Of a stretch of DNA of 64,000 nucleotides, positions 13,501-25,433 are shown piece by piece (positions within the stretch are counted from its first letter, which is position 1; every line of letters starts with the position of its first letter). A program made the translations under genes and the position numbers. Origin of the DNA: Whitmania pigra (lineage: Eukaryota > Annelida > Clitellata > Hirudinida > Haemopidae). The stretch lies in NCBI GenBank assembly GCA_021613335.1, contig JAJTWR010000266.1, forward strand, positions 1,535,001 through 1,599,000. Direction: 5' to 3'. The notes under the pieces were generated by a model. That model did not search any database. It had not been told where the DNA came from and saw nothing but the letters and a program-made list of their open reading frames with translations.

Positions 13501-16455
13501 GGGGCCCTTACAGAAGATGAATGTGCAACTCAAATTGGAAAAACCCTGGCTAAATTACCCGTCGACGTCGTCATGGGTAAAATGTTGATCACCGGCTGCA
13601 TGTTTGAGGCCGTCGATCCGATTCTAATAATTGCCGCCAGTCTTTGCGTCCAGTCCATTTTCACAAATAAGGCTCATCGGGATTACGATGCCTACAAGTT
13701 GAGAAAAGTAATATTTTAATGTTTGTTTTTTTTTAATTAAACAGCAGACATAACAACACTGACAATATCGTCATCATTGACAGGACCTGGAGTCAAATCA
13801 TGGAGATCCACTGACACTTCATAGCATCCTGGAGAACTGGTTGGAGATGAAATCATCAGGTGAGGAGACAAGAAGGTGGTGCAAGAAGAGGGGAATTGAG
13901 GAGCAGAGACTTTACGAGGTCATCAAGTTGAGGGCACAGTTCAGACAGCTGCTTACCGATCATGGTCTTCTGGATGGTGAAAACGATGGCGACGACGATG
14001 ACGACATAGAGTGAGTCAACATACTTATTGCTTGTCCTTCGACTGCTTGTAAAATTTAAGAACCATATTTTATCCTTTCCTCGTTCAGAGATGCCGTTAA
14101 GAGGAGGAAGAGGCATGCAGACAGGAACCAACTACGAAAGTTGAGGCAAGAACACAAGAACAAGGATAGGAAAAAGAAAATTCTGAAGATGACCGATGGA
14201 GACGGAGATGATGATGACGTTGATGAAAGAGAAAAAGTTGTTGGAGATGTTGAGGGCGATATCAGGGACCTCGAGTTCAGACTTACCAATGCTCCAGATA
14301 AGATTCAAAATCTTCTGGCCAATAGCAGGAAAGCTGCAGCAAATGATACATCCCTGCTAAAGGTAAGTTATTTGTAATGTAATAAAAAAATAAATATATG
14401 TAATAAAAAAATAAATATATGTAATAAAAAAATAAATATATGTAATAAAAAAATAAATATATGTAATAAAAAAATGAATATATGTAATAAAAAAATAAAT
14501 ATATGTAATAAAAAAATAAATATATGTAATAAAAAAATAAATATATGTAATAAAAAAATAAATATATCTGCATGATAAAATGATTCTTTTTATATTGCAG
14601 GTGATCATTTGCAGTGCTCTGCATCCACAGTTTGCTCTTTCAGATGAGCACAATACCTTCAAGCCTGACTCTCAGCAGCTCTACCACACTCCACTCAAGT
14701 CCTTTGTGACCCTTCACCCGACCTCGGTTTTGACCTCCGACCCTGAACATTTGGTGCTGAGGGATATTGAGGTGACTATATGTTCAATGCAAATTGATGT
14801 GCAATGATGGTGCACTTACTTTTTGGTAATTAATTAAAAGATTCTGCAAAAATTTTTTCAAATTGAGCTCCGTATTGGGAATTTGCATTCCCCCATTCTC
14901 AAATGCTAAATTTATTTACCACAAAATAAATAATAATAAAACTTAATATTGGCAATTTATTTTACATAAGATCAAGGATGGTGTCAAGAGAATTGGATCA
15001 CGCCACAAAGGTAGACTCAGCCACAACCATCAGTTATTGGCTTATGTTACCCTTCTTGAGACCAATAAGCCATATCTAATCAATGCTCTCAGAGTACCTG
15101 CCCTACAGGTTTGTTATGCTAATCAGGTTGTTCAAATTTTCAAGGTCCATATGAACCATAGATCCTGATTGATTTGATCAATTGTCAAACCAAATTCATA
15201 ATTTGATTTGGTTAAGAAAAAGTAAAATGATACACATTGAGCATCCTGAAGCTTAATTTTAATCATCTTAATTTTAATCTTAACCATCTTAATTTGCAGA
15301 CCCTTTTACTGTTCAGCAACAAGATTGACACGACCTCCGACCTCCACAGACTTGTGTTCGACTCCTGGCTTGACATAGAGATTGATCAAAATGAAGAAGC
15401 CCTCAGCATAGTTATGTCTTCCATACGAATAAGAACTGCTTGGCAGAAGCTATTGGAGTGAGTGCAGAGCTTTATTTTTGATTCGAAGTATTTTCTTTTG
15501 AGTAGCTTTTTAGTTTTTAAGTACTTATTTTGTTTAATATTTATCAAATTTATTAACAAATCCTAAACACTCAAAACTAAAACTGCGTTTTTCAGACACA
15601 AACTCCAATGGTCAGAAAGTCTCTCTTCGTTCAATCCAGATGAAACCCAAGAAAATAAAATTGCAGCTGCGGAAGCCAAGCGCAAGAAACGCAGACAGAG
15701 AAAGAAACATCAAAGAGTTGAACACAAACTCATGAGAAGGCTGCACAAGAATATTAAATCTTTCCTGGAAGAAAAGATTTACTATCGCATTCGGAGGGTT
15801 CATCTCGCCGAAACGAAAGGATTGTACAGGGATTTAGGGAGATACATCGAAGAAGTGAGACAGGCCATGATTGAGACCAATGATGTTATGGAAAAGATCC
15901 ATCCCGTCAAAGGTGGATTCAAGGTTTGTACATTGAAACTGAATATGCAATATTCTTAGATTTTGCTAAGTACTTCTCTACTTATTATTTATTTCCCTAC
16001 TTCTTACAAATTTAATTTCCTAGATCACCGAATATTTGACGTACGACTGCTTGGATGATGACGGTGGCTTTCCACCACCACTTGAGTCATCACCACTTCC
16101 ACAAGGAAATGATGATGACGATTACTACGAGGGCTCCTCAAAAGTCCAAAGTCAAACAAAGTATTCAGACAAGTTTGACAGGGAGCATTGGACGTGTACA
16201 GTATGCGAAGGCTCGTTCTTCTTCATAACAGCAGAAAAGCTTCAACACAGTGAAGCCTGCGAAAATGAATTGTCCCTTTCTGTGATTGGCTCTTCAAGGA
16301 AAGATGAGGATGACGAGGAAGAAGAAAAGGTAGCAGAGAAAACAGACTTGAGAGATGCAAAAATTTGTGAATTTTGTCATGAGGAACTGAAATGCTCCAT
16401 ACCTGAAATGATCAAACACTTGAAGGAATGCTCAAAGAGAGAGGATATATGTTGA
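10576..16455 (+). CDS. DHX34: DHX34, DEAH-box RNA helicase of nonsense-mediated mRNA decay
   Basis: Fifteen exons join in frame: 10576-10974, 11258-11446, 11712-11891, 12029-12151, 12228-12427, 12612-12843, 12929-13036, 13189-13707, 13784-14010, 14089-14362, 14601-14771, 14971-15108, 15300-15457, 15596-15923, 16024-16455. They encode about 1225 residues (human about 1143). Motif I is GDTGCGKST (about residues 202-210), motif II DEVH (296-299), motif III SAT (328-330) and motif [10 protein letters not shown] (504-511). The [13 protein letters not shown] block and the winged-helix and ratchet regions follow. The C-terminus has two Cys-pair zinc-finger-like motifs (CTVC; CEFC with later H and C), as in DHX34. 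The family joins the UPF1/SMG1 surveillance complex and promotes UPF1 phosphorylation in nonsense-mediated decay. The N-terminal [11 protein letters not shown] segment also matches DHX34 rather than DHX8, DHX16 or DHX38. The start is the first ATG. The second exon's acceptor could be 11258 or 11268. An AATAAA lies near 16,534. The gene is tail-to-tail with cathepsin C. Confidence 0.95.
14379..14567. repeat. 21-bp minisatellite, nine units, in a DHX34 intron
   Basis: Nine head-to-tail copies of a 21-base unit (gtaataaaaaaataaatata plus t), starting at 14379, 14400, 14421, 14442, 14463, 14484, 14505, 14526 and 14547. Only the fifth carries a clear substitution (A to G). Since 21 is a multiple of three, both strands show long repeated reading frames that are artefacts. 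It lies between the exons ending at 14362 and starting at 14601. Confidence 0.97.
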
Positions 16456-16654
16456 GCCATTCAGGACCTTTTAGCATGAAATGTTAGCCCACTTATCCAA
16501 ATTTCTTAATTAGTTTCAGTTGTTTCCTTGAAACAAATAAAAAAACCAGATCAGATTTTATTAAACAAACTATTTTGTTATTGAAAAGATATTGATTTTT
16601 ACACTATTCAGTGTAACTAAAACAGCACTTTTTGTGACTTTGATGTTGGAATGC

Positions 16655-19531
16655 CTAGAATATTGGGAAGGACTGCACACCAATACTTTCTATGCCACAT
16701 TCGTTGGAACCTCTGCGGATTCTGAAGTAACCCTTTTCGCCCCAATTTCCACCCCAACTATTTTTGACAATCCAGAACTTGGTGTTAGTGTTTTTTTCCA
16801 CCCCATAACCAACAATGGTCACAGCATGGTTAACTTCAAAGAATGGATTGTAGTTGACTCCAGCTTCTGAAAGCGATTAAGGAAACAAAATGAAATCAAT
16901 CAAGGATCAATAGAAATCTAATGGTTTCTCACCGACGTGGTGGTAAACTCCCCCTCCGTAGTTATGGAAATCTCCGTAAACTTGGAAGCCGACAGCAATC
17001 GGACCGTGATTGACGAGGGCAATTTTCATCAGTTCTTCATTGCATCTTTGAAAAATAATGTTCGCATACGTAGACATATTTTCAATTACAACAATATAAT
17101 ACATATTTGAAAACATCAGTTACTAATGTGTGATATTCCCTTAATCTGGTGACCAACGTGTTAAGTGTTATGATAATCAGGTGTCATCATCACTTTATTT
17201 TTGACCGAGCCACGAATAAATACCTAACTGCAAACCTTTTTGTAAATTTAATTACTCCAACTCCCATAACAAAGAAGAAACCGTCCTTACCCTCCGTAGA
17301 AGCCACCAATGTACTCGTATTTAGTGAAGTAGTACTTTGTGCAGTTGTGCCTAGCTTTGACATCGCACGTCCTGCGCGAGGCCTCGTAAGGATTGCATTC
17401 TTCTTCGATCATGCCGTAGTCTTCGGAAAATTTTCCACCAATCAAGTAAGGAAATCCTCCCTCGCAGTCTGGATAAATGACGAAAGTCATCATTTCTGAC
17501 ATGCGTCTTAATAATACAAAAAGTTAAATAAATTAGTAATAAGAACACACAAATACAAAACAATAACCTTGTGAGTATGGGCTACAATCTAATACATCCT
17601 GAGGAGAGAAAACAACATTTATGCCATTCTTACTGGCAACCTTTAACCTGGCCTCATTCATGGATGTCGATGCAAAGGCATAGCAACTGCCACAACCACC
17701 TGTGAATATTATAATATTATTAATGATGATAATTTGCATTCTCCTATAATTCAATGCAACTAGAAGGTATATCTGCAACTATGTAATATACCTGCCCATT
17801 TATAAGAACAATAGCAGTCTAGATCACTATTCAAGTAAAAGTCTAGTAAAAGACCAATAATAATAAATAATAATAAATAATAATAGTTTATTTCTATGGC
17901 GCCTTGTGCGTATCGTCAGAGGCGCCTTGAGTCTTCAAGGAACTTTTTGAAGAGATGGGTCTTCAGCTGGCACTTGAAGAGCTCGAGCGTGGGCTGAGAC
18001 CGGATGATGGGGGGCAGGCTATTCCAGACGGCGGGCGAGGCATGAGAGAAGCCTCGGTTGACGATGGATGATATGTGGACAGGTTGATGGAGATGAATTA
18101 TAGAAGATGAGCGGAGGCGATCGGGGATGTGACGGTGGCGAATGAGATGATGGAGATAAGGGGGATTGGATGTGATTAATCACCTTGATTTCTGACGGGT
18201 GTGACATAATTCTTGCTCTCGTGATTCCTCCAATCAAATTCCTCTGGAAGTTCATCTGCCCTCCTTTTCACTTCCTCAGTGGCTTTGGCAGGATCTGGAT
18301 ACCTTAAGGTGCAAAACATTTTCTGCTTAATTTGGTCAAAATAGCAGCCATTGAAAACCAAAGTTCAAGATCATTATCTTTATGGCACGAATAATGTAGG
18401 ATCCAATTAGTGAGGCCTTTATAACTATTTCTATAGCATAATTTAAATAATGTCATGCAAATATTCTAGTCATAAATATTCTCACCTTGGTGACAAATAT
18501 TAATATTTAAAGTTCTTATAAAAATTATAACATGAAAATTCTAGCACATCTTAATGTGACAATTTCATGAAAAATTTTATCACCTCATCTTCTTTCCACC
18601 TGTGAGTCTTTTAACTTCTCCAACAGTCATCTTCTCAAACCTTTCATACTTCTTGGCATACCAGAGGATGTTTGTGTCACTGTTGACCCTCTCAATGAGC
18701 TCATCATCTGTTTTGTAAGGTGCATTCTCGTTGTCATTAGATGATGGCAGGTTTTCAGTCCGGATCCTGATAACAAAATGAATTTGTCAAGCTTGAAATT
18801 TCCAGAAATGATTATTATTCCTCATTTACCAAGGCTCATAATCTCTGTTTGTGCTGATGAAATACAATTTTTTACTCTTTGGATTCTCCTTGACACCAAA
18901 ATAGCATGACCAGTCTCTGCCAAACACATCATGTGACCATCCAACTAGAGTTTCATTGCAGACACTCGTAACTTTGGACTTGTCATTATTTACAACATAT
19001 TTGGAAAAGGCAAAAAACTTTCTTCCATGTACAACAACCTCAAAGCCCTAAATTGTCAAAAAAAAACATAGCATTATTTAATTGGCAAACTAAAACTACA
19101 TTAAAATTGGAAAAACATGACAAGGTACACATCTCATAACTAAACAAATTTTTACAAAAGAAAATTGCAATGGTGTTATACAAAATAAGTTTAGGATAAG
19201 TCATATTTTACCTGGTTGTAGATCATAGTCCAAAAGCCTTCATTTCCAAACTCATCTACGACAATGTTGGGGTATTTCAGTTCAACTTTGAACATGGTCT
19301 TAACATCGACTGTATGACAGATAATGTTTAATGTTGAATGAGTGCAATTCACTTTGAAGAATTTCACACTAAACCTGGCTTGCTGCAGTCTATTGTGTTG
19401 TCGCGACCCCCTTCACCTATATGGAAAACCCATTTTCCACGGACATCTTCGTACATGCAATTTGCTGGAGTATCTGCTCCAACAGCAGCAAAATACAAAA
19501 CTCCTAAAATTAAAAATGCCAGAGACCCCAT
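16655..19531 (-). CDS. CTSC: Cathepsin C (dipeptidyl peptidase I), copy A
   Basis: Nine exons: 19375-19531, 19212-19309, 18830-19047, 18584-18766, 18184-18302, 17568-17699, 17291-17468, 16933-17045, 16655-16866, giving about 469 residues (human 463). After a signal peptide the mature N-terminus is DTPANC; in this family that Asp blocks the active-site cleft and sets the dipeptide-removing specificity. The exclusion domain is exons 1-4. The papain-like chain starts near LPEEFDWRN. Catalytic residues are visible: Cys264 in CGSCYAFAS, His413 in VNHAV and Asn435 in KNSWG. The enzyme removes N-terminal dipeptides in lysosomes and activates other proteases as a tetramer. One oddity is Asp in place of the usual Gly before CEGGFPYL. 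The intron between exons 5 and 6 carries an interspersed repeat. It is paired with copy B upstream and convergent with DHX34 about 200 bp away. Confidence 0.95.
17855..18170. repeat. GC-rich interspersed repeat in a cathepsin C intron
   Basis: This intronic stretch is far richer in GC than its surroundings and starts next to an (AAT)n/(AAAT)n tract at 17855-17886. It contains a small hairpin: GGCGCC at about 17899 and its complement at about 17921. The AAT-type tail at one edge resembles a SINE or other retroposed repeat. Class is not established and no target duplication was identified. Confidence 0.45.
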
Positions 19532-20296
19532 CACGTATACGACTTTAAGATCATGCGAGGCGCCGATCCTTTATAACACAGGTCACGAGAACTCTATCAT
19601 GTGACTATTTGTCGCTTACCTGAAACATCTCAAGACCACTTTTCTCAAACGCAATTAGTTAGTTCTTTGCTAGTTCAGCATTTTTGTTTACTATTACTTT
19701 TTACACATCATGTTGGCCAATTCGGCGCTAGTACATTATCTCGACAGAGCAAATTTTTACTTTATTCTGTCATGTCTTCATCTGAATTTAGTAATTTTTC
19801 TCAGTTTTACTCCTTTCGTATTTTTACAAATTAGGCTTGCTATTTTTTAACAAAAATTCATTTGAATGTGGTGAACCAAAAAGCGCTTTGACTATGCTTG
19901 ATCTATCCCGGATCGCTAGGTAGAGCAGTCTTTGGCACCTAGGGACATCGGTCCCCATGTTGTCAATTTGGTAATTGAAAAGCAGAAAAAAAGGTTATAA
20001 ATCCCAGAGAACCCTAAAAAATTTCCGGATTCCTGGGCATTTGCTTCCTCTTGGCGGCCATTGATAAAATTTGATGAATTGCTATTACTTGGTATTATGT
20101 ATTTTAATCATGTTACAAATATATATATTTATTAGTAAGTAAGCATATTTTTGGCAGATAGTGTTGAAACAATTTATTTAATCTTATAAAACACTTAATC
20201 GGGACATGAATTCAAACGAATGTCAAGTTGCGACATTAATTTCATATTAAAATATTTGCTTTACCATTGCCTATACAAATAATATGTTTAAGCGCT
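19532..20296. other. Spacer between the two cathepsin C genes
   Basis: This should hold the promoter of copy A and the 3' UTR of copy B. A GC-richer patch at about 19,895-19,965 (GATCGCTAGGTAGAGC, later GGGACATCGGTCCCC) breaks the AT-rich background. It contains a short palindrome but does not fold as a tRNA that I can verify. Confidence 0.4.
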
Positions 20297-22792
20297 TTAA
20301 AAGATTGGGAAGGATTGGCTAGCTAAGCTCTCAATGCCACATTCGTTGCTTCCTCTTTTGATCTTGAAGTATCCGTTCTCTCCCCAGTTCTTTCCCCAAC
20401 TGTTTTTGATAATCCAGTACTTGACACCAGTAGACTTGTCAACTCCGTATCCGACAGCAAGCACAGCATGATTAACTTCATAGAATGGATTAAAGTTTTC
20501 ACCAGTTTCTGATATAAAAAAAAATTATATTAAAGCTAAGAAAGCAAAGATTAATGGCATTACCAATAGATTACAAGTGTATGTGAAATTACACAGGATT
20601 CTTTCATTCAGCAATTTATTAAACAAAATGTCTCTCAAAGAAAAACAAAATAAGACCAAATTAATAAGCATCAAATACATTTCAGACTCACTAGTGCTGT
20701 GGTAGATTCCGCCACCATAATGTCTAAAGCTTCCGTCGACATTAAAGTTAACAGCTATAGGGCCGTGGTTGACGAGAGCGATTCTCATGAGTTCCTCGTT
20801 GCAGCTATGGTAATCATGATATCATTAATTAGTTATTGCAAAACCGTAGAATTCAAAAACATATGGTGATCCAACTAACCCTCCATAGTATCCTCCGATG
20901 TACTCATATGAGAAGTAGTACTTTTTACACTTTTTCCTCTCTTCCGAATCACACTTCCTTTGTATTGCTTCATAAGGGAAGCAGCTTTCTTCAACCATTC
21001 CAAAGTCCTCGGAATACTTGCCAGCAATAAGATAAGGAAAACCACCCTCGCAGCCTAGCATAAAAAATGTTTGGTTACTTCAAAGACCTCTTGTTTTCTA
21101 ATTTGTATTTTGTCAAAATATTGAAATATAAACCTTGAGAATATTGACTGCAATCAAGAACATCCTGAGGAGAAAGAACCACATCGATGCTGTTCTGGGT
21201 GGCGACTTTCAATCTAGCTTCGTTCATGGCTGCTGACGAGAAAGCATAGCAACTGCCGCAATGCACTGCAAGCAGTTATTTGTGGTTGTTACAAAGTCTT
21301 TGAATGAAAAGATAGTTATAAATATTTATTGACACGACTACTAACTCTGATTCCTAACGGGTGTAACGTAATTTACACCGCTACGATTCCTCCAGTCAAA
21401 TTCCTCTGGCAGTTGGTTAGCCAACTCTCTTACTTCTTTAGTGACGGGTGCAGTAGATGGATATCTGTAAAATAAAAATTGGAGAAAAATAAAGTATTAC
21501 ACAATCATGATATTTGGATTAAACAAAATTTTTTACAGGGATCATTAGGACTGAAGGCAGCCACTTTGTTGGCGTTCGATATGCTACGTGCGATTAGGTG
21601 ATCCTATGTGAGCACCAGCAATAAAAATAAATCAATTAAATTAAATATTTCAGTATCGAAAGTCTAAGGCAGCTTATTTCGTTAAAAAATGTGTTAAAGA
21701 AATTTTTCTCCAGCGAACCCTTTCCACAAAGCAAAGGAAAGGAGGTGGTCCGCTTAAATCAAGGAATCACTGCTTTAAAGCGAAGAATAATGTCTCACTT
21801 TATTTGTTTTCCACCTGAAAGTCTCCTGACCTCTCCGACGGTCATTTTTTCAAAATGATCGTACTTCTTGGCGTACCAGAGGATATTCGTGTCACTGTTG
21901 ATCCTTTCAATATGATCTTCATCTGGTTTGTACAGTGAATTGTCATATTTCGATGAGGGCAGACGTTCATTATGGATCCTGATTCAGGGAACGATTTGTC
22001 ACATTTATGGTCTTAATTATAATTAAATGTTATATCAAACTTGCCATGGTTCATAGTGTCTGATGAAAGATGACACTCTACTTTTCGGGTTTTCCTTTAC
22101 ACCAAAATAGCACGACCAATCTCTTCCGAATACGTCATGTGACCATCCAGTCAAAGTCTCGTTGCAGATACTTGTTACAACAGACTTGCTTTCAACATAT
22201 TTAGAGAATGCAAAAAACTTGCGACCGTGTATGATGACTTCGAATCCCTATTTGAAAGAAGAAATTAAAAAAATATGATGCAACAAGAGCCGCTGACAAT
22301 GCGCTAGCATAGATAGAGAACAATAGAATGTAATTGTGAGGTTTTTTACTGCATACGTTGTAGAAATAATTTTACCAAACACAAGCTATAGTCCAAATCA
22401 TCTCAGTTATGCAACGGACTATAATCAAATAAATAAATGAATAAATAATAATTTTACCTGGTTATAGATCATCGTCCATGTTCCCTCATTCCCAAACTCA
22501 TCAATAACGATGTTTGGGTACTTCAACTCAACCCTAAATGTTGTCTTGACGTCCACTGTTTGAAGGCAATTCAGTTGAGGTGGAATACATTTACATATAA
22601 TTTTTAAAGTGGTCATGAAAAAATTAGCGTCTCACCTGATCCACTGCAGTCTATCGTGTTATCATGACCATTTTCACCTATATTGAATATCCATTTTCCG
22701 CGAATGTCCTCATACATACAATTTGCTGGTGTGTCTGCCTTAACAGAAACTCCAGCTAGGCAAACAATTCCAAATATTAAGAGTGTAAGCAT
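20297..22792 (-). CDS. CTSC: Cathepsin C (dipeptidyl peptidase I), copy B
   Basis: Nine exons with the same phases as copy A: 22636-22792, 22458-22555, 22045-22247, 21799-21978, 21346-21464, 21134-21265, 20880-21054, 20692-20804, 20297-20508. The product is about 462 residues. A signal peptide is followed by DTPANC, which retains the family's key N-terminal Asp. Catalytic residues are Cys258 (CGSCYAFSS), His406 (VNHAV) and Asn428 (KNSWG). The [17 protein letters not shown] block keeps the usual GCEGG. Five of nine exons have exactly the same length as in copy A; exon 3 is 15 bp shorter. Intron 3 has a GC donor (CCATG/GCAAGT) where copy A has GT. Both copies look intact, so this is an old tandem duplication with two probably functional lysosomal enzymes. 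The 5' end faces FKBP11 about 1.06 kb away. Confidence 0.95.
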
Positions 22793-23851
22793 GATCTTCC
22801 TGTGTTCCTCTCAACACTGAGAACGGAACAAGTCCTCGATAATCCATCTAGTTTAGTTTAAGTCACAAGAAAGAAGTCATGTGATAATTTTTATATGATC
22901 ACTTATTTGTAAACATATTTGTAGTTATTTAAAGATTTTTTCGTTTTTTTGGTATAATTTCCACATAAAAATTATGTTTTCCTTAATAATAATGGAACTC
23001 ATGAAATGTAAGATCCTATTTGAATAGATGGTTCTACACCTTTTTGAAGAAATCCAATTTATTTACTTCACATTTTTTAATTATACTATTTTTTTATTCT
23101 CAACAAAATCAAAAATAAAATTAAATGTATATATTGTTGCCATCGATTTATCATCGATTATGTATTTAACGCATTATTGTTTCATAACGCTTCTTGACAA
23201 CGCTGATAATGCCCTTGGGTCGCTTTTAAGTTTTGTGGAAGCCTTCACTTCAAATATAAGCACTGTTCATTGAGTATCTGACAGATTTTCGTGAAACTGG
23301 TAGTTACGGTATAAATTTGGACATAGCAAATGGATGCTTTGAAAAATAGATGCTAATTTAATTGTCTGCTGGCGTTTGGCGTACGCAGTAATTTCTAGAC
23401 GAAAGGGCTAGGCAAAGATTGTGTAGAAAATTTGAGCAAATATTTTTCGTCGAGGTTATTCCAAATTGCTGTTTTATCGTCAGAATTCCAATCTAGTGTT
23501 GCTTCAACCACTTTCGGAAGTGTTGCATCGATTCCATACAGACTGGAAGCATGAGCTGTTATTTAACTCCATATAGTTCTTCAAAAATTGTTGGTTTCAG
23601 GTTTACTTAAGTTTGGAATATGTTATGAAAAATTTACCTAGTGCTTTCGATAGGACACGTATTGGAAAAACCGTTAAAAAACACAGACATTAATTAAATT
23701 TGAGAATTATACAAGCCCTTACATTAGAACCTATTAATTATCAAAATTATGGTTAATCTACAAATGGGAAAAATTAGGATACAAAAATTTTCAAGATACC
23801 TTTTAAAAGCATCGAGTTGTTGATTGGCCTTCGTGCTCCTTATGTTTGAAA
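22793..23851. other. Divergent intergenic region between cathepsin C copy B and FKBP11
   Basis: About 1.06 kb of AT-rich sequence with no exon seen. It must contain the promoters of both flanking genes. An 81-codon plus-strand open frame (23028-23273) has no recognisable features. Confidence 0.5.
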
Positions 23852-25433
23852 ATGTTTCCAGGCGTGGAGTTGCGTTTCATATCTTTAACTGTATTTATGC
23901 TTTTTAATTTATTTTCTGTGGCTGATCTAAAAAAACAGTCGATTGAAACCAAAGTACTGGTATGTCGATGATGAGTTTTGACGATTATAATGGTTATGTT
24001 GAAGTAAATTCTTGCATTCATCTTTAAGAATAAACCGGATCATTGCCACACTAAAGCCGAATACGGGGATACTGTATTTATTCACTACTCGGTAAACTTC
24101 ACATTTAAAATGCACTATTTAAAGTTACGAATGTTTGACAATTGGTATAATATTGTTATTTCTTTAAAACTATTAGGGTAGATATATTTGAATTTGTTTA
24201 CAGAGAATTGCTTTGGCTCATGCAAATATGAAACAGGCCCAAGCCTTTCTAATGAATAAAAATAATTTTTTTGCTATGTTGCTTAAAAAATGCTCTAATA
24301 GGTGAATGGCAATCATAGTCAAACTGTTGATTTTATGACTAAGCTCTTTCTTCTGAATAGCTATTTATATCACGCAATAATAGTAATATAGAGACCATCA
24401 TAAATAAACTCATAGGCCTGGCTGGAGTCTGGTGAAATGGTTGACTCTTCGATGAACAAGGGTCCAATGATGTTGGAACTTGGAGGAAATAAAATTATAA
24501 AAGGTAAACACAAGGTCAAGATTTCTGGTACAAATTGGTATTTAGCTGAAGAGATGTTTAGCTATTTGGACATGGTGTAAATTACTGAATGCAACTGAAT
24601 TGCATCATACTTGTGTACCTGTTAAGCAGTTACAAGTTTTAATGTACACTTCGCTTAAAAGAACATAATATGATTTCTTTGGTAACGATGTTAATGCTAA
24701 AACCTGTGAATATCTTATAGGTTTGGACATGGGTATCCGAGGAATGTGTGTTGGGTGAGAATTCTTTATTTTTACATTTTGGTTCTTAATGTTTTTTTTT
24801 AAACCTTGTAATTCAGCCCTGTTCGTTGTGAACATAATAACAGTTCTTAAAGCAGAATTTAATGGCTGTTCATTTTTAGGGAAAAGTTGTCGCTTGTCAT
24901 ACCACCTGAATATGCCTATGGAGAGCGTGGATACCCTCCTTACATACCACGTGAGCCTATTGCTTCCTTAAAGGGAATTATAAATAATAATGAGAATTCC
25001 TAAAAATAACTTCAATTTCAAAATAATGTAAGAAGCACATTAAAAATATACAACTAGTCTCAGGAGCCTTCTGCAATTACTTTTCTCATCCAACATATCT
25101 ATAGTCAGATCCTGAAATAAAGAATTTCATTCTAAGCTATCACCATCTGAAGTTTATCAAGACATCCTCATGACATCTGCATGCGTGGGCTCGTAAAATT
25201 AATTAGTTAATTTCACATTGTCGTAACATTCAGCCGATGCCACTTTGACATTCCACGTGGAGCTGGTTTCCATCAAGTCTGCAGCTGCGGAGGAGGCCGT
25301 CTTCCGGATGCTTCGGTTTCTTGTGGCGCCAATGGCTGCCATCTGCATTGTGATGTACCTTTACAAAAAGTACCAGAAGTTTCCCACCAAGAAAGAATTG
25401 AAAGGCTTCAAGAAGAACAAGAAAAAGAACTGA
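23852..25433 (+). CDS. FKBP11: FKBP11, ER-membrane peptidyl-prolyl isomerase
   Basis: Six exons join in frame: 23852-23959, 24029-24091, 24416-24503, 24721-24754, 24880-24950, 25234-25433, giving about 187 residues (human 201). Exon 1 encodes a signal peptide (FMLFNLFSVA core), then exon 2 has CHTKAEYGDTVFIHYS, matching the FKBP entry strand. The FKBP domain continues as SGEMVDSSMNKGPMMLELG, GMCVGEKLSLVIPPEYAYGE and RGYPPYIP, then DATLTFHVELV. A C-terminal membrane span (FLVAPMAAICIVMYLY) and a Lys-rich tail (KKNKKKN) are the hallmarks of FKBP11, a prolyl isomerase of the secretory pathway. Exon 4 is only 34 bp. The start is the first ATG before the signal sequence. FKBP7 and FKBP14 are excluded by the lack of EF hands and the presence of the span. 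Confidence 0.93.

Noticed and set aside
14283..14662. Two long minus-strand frames with repeated Tyr-Ile-Phe segments
   Set aside because: Created by the 21-bp minisatellite, whose unit is a multiple of three, inside a DHX34 intron.
19895..19965. Possible tRNA gene
   Set aside because: No acceptor stem with matching T-arm and anticodon arm could be drawn.
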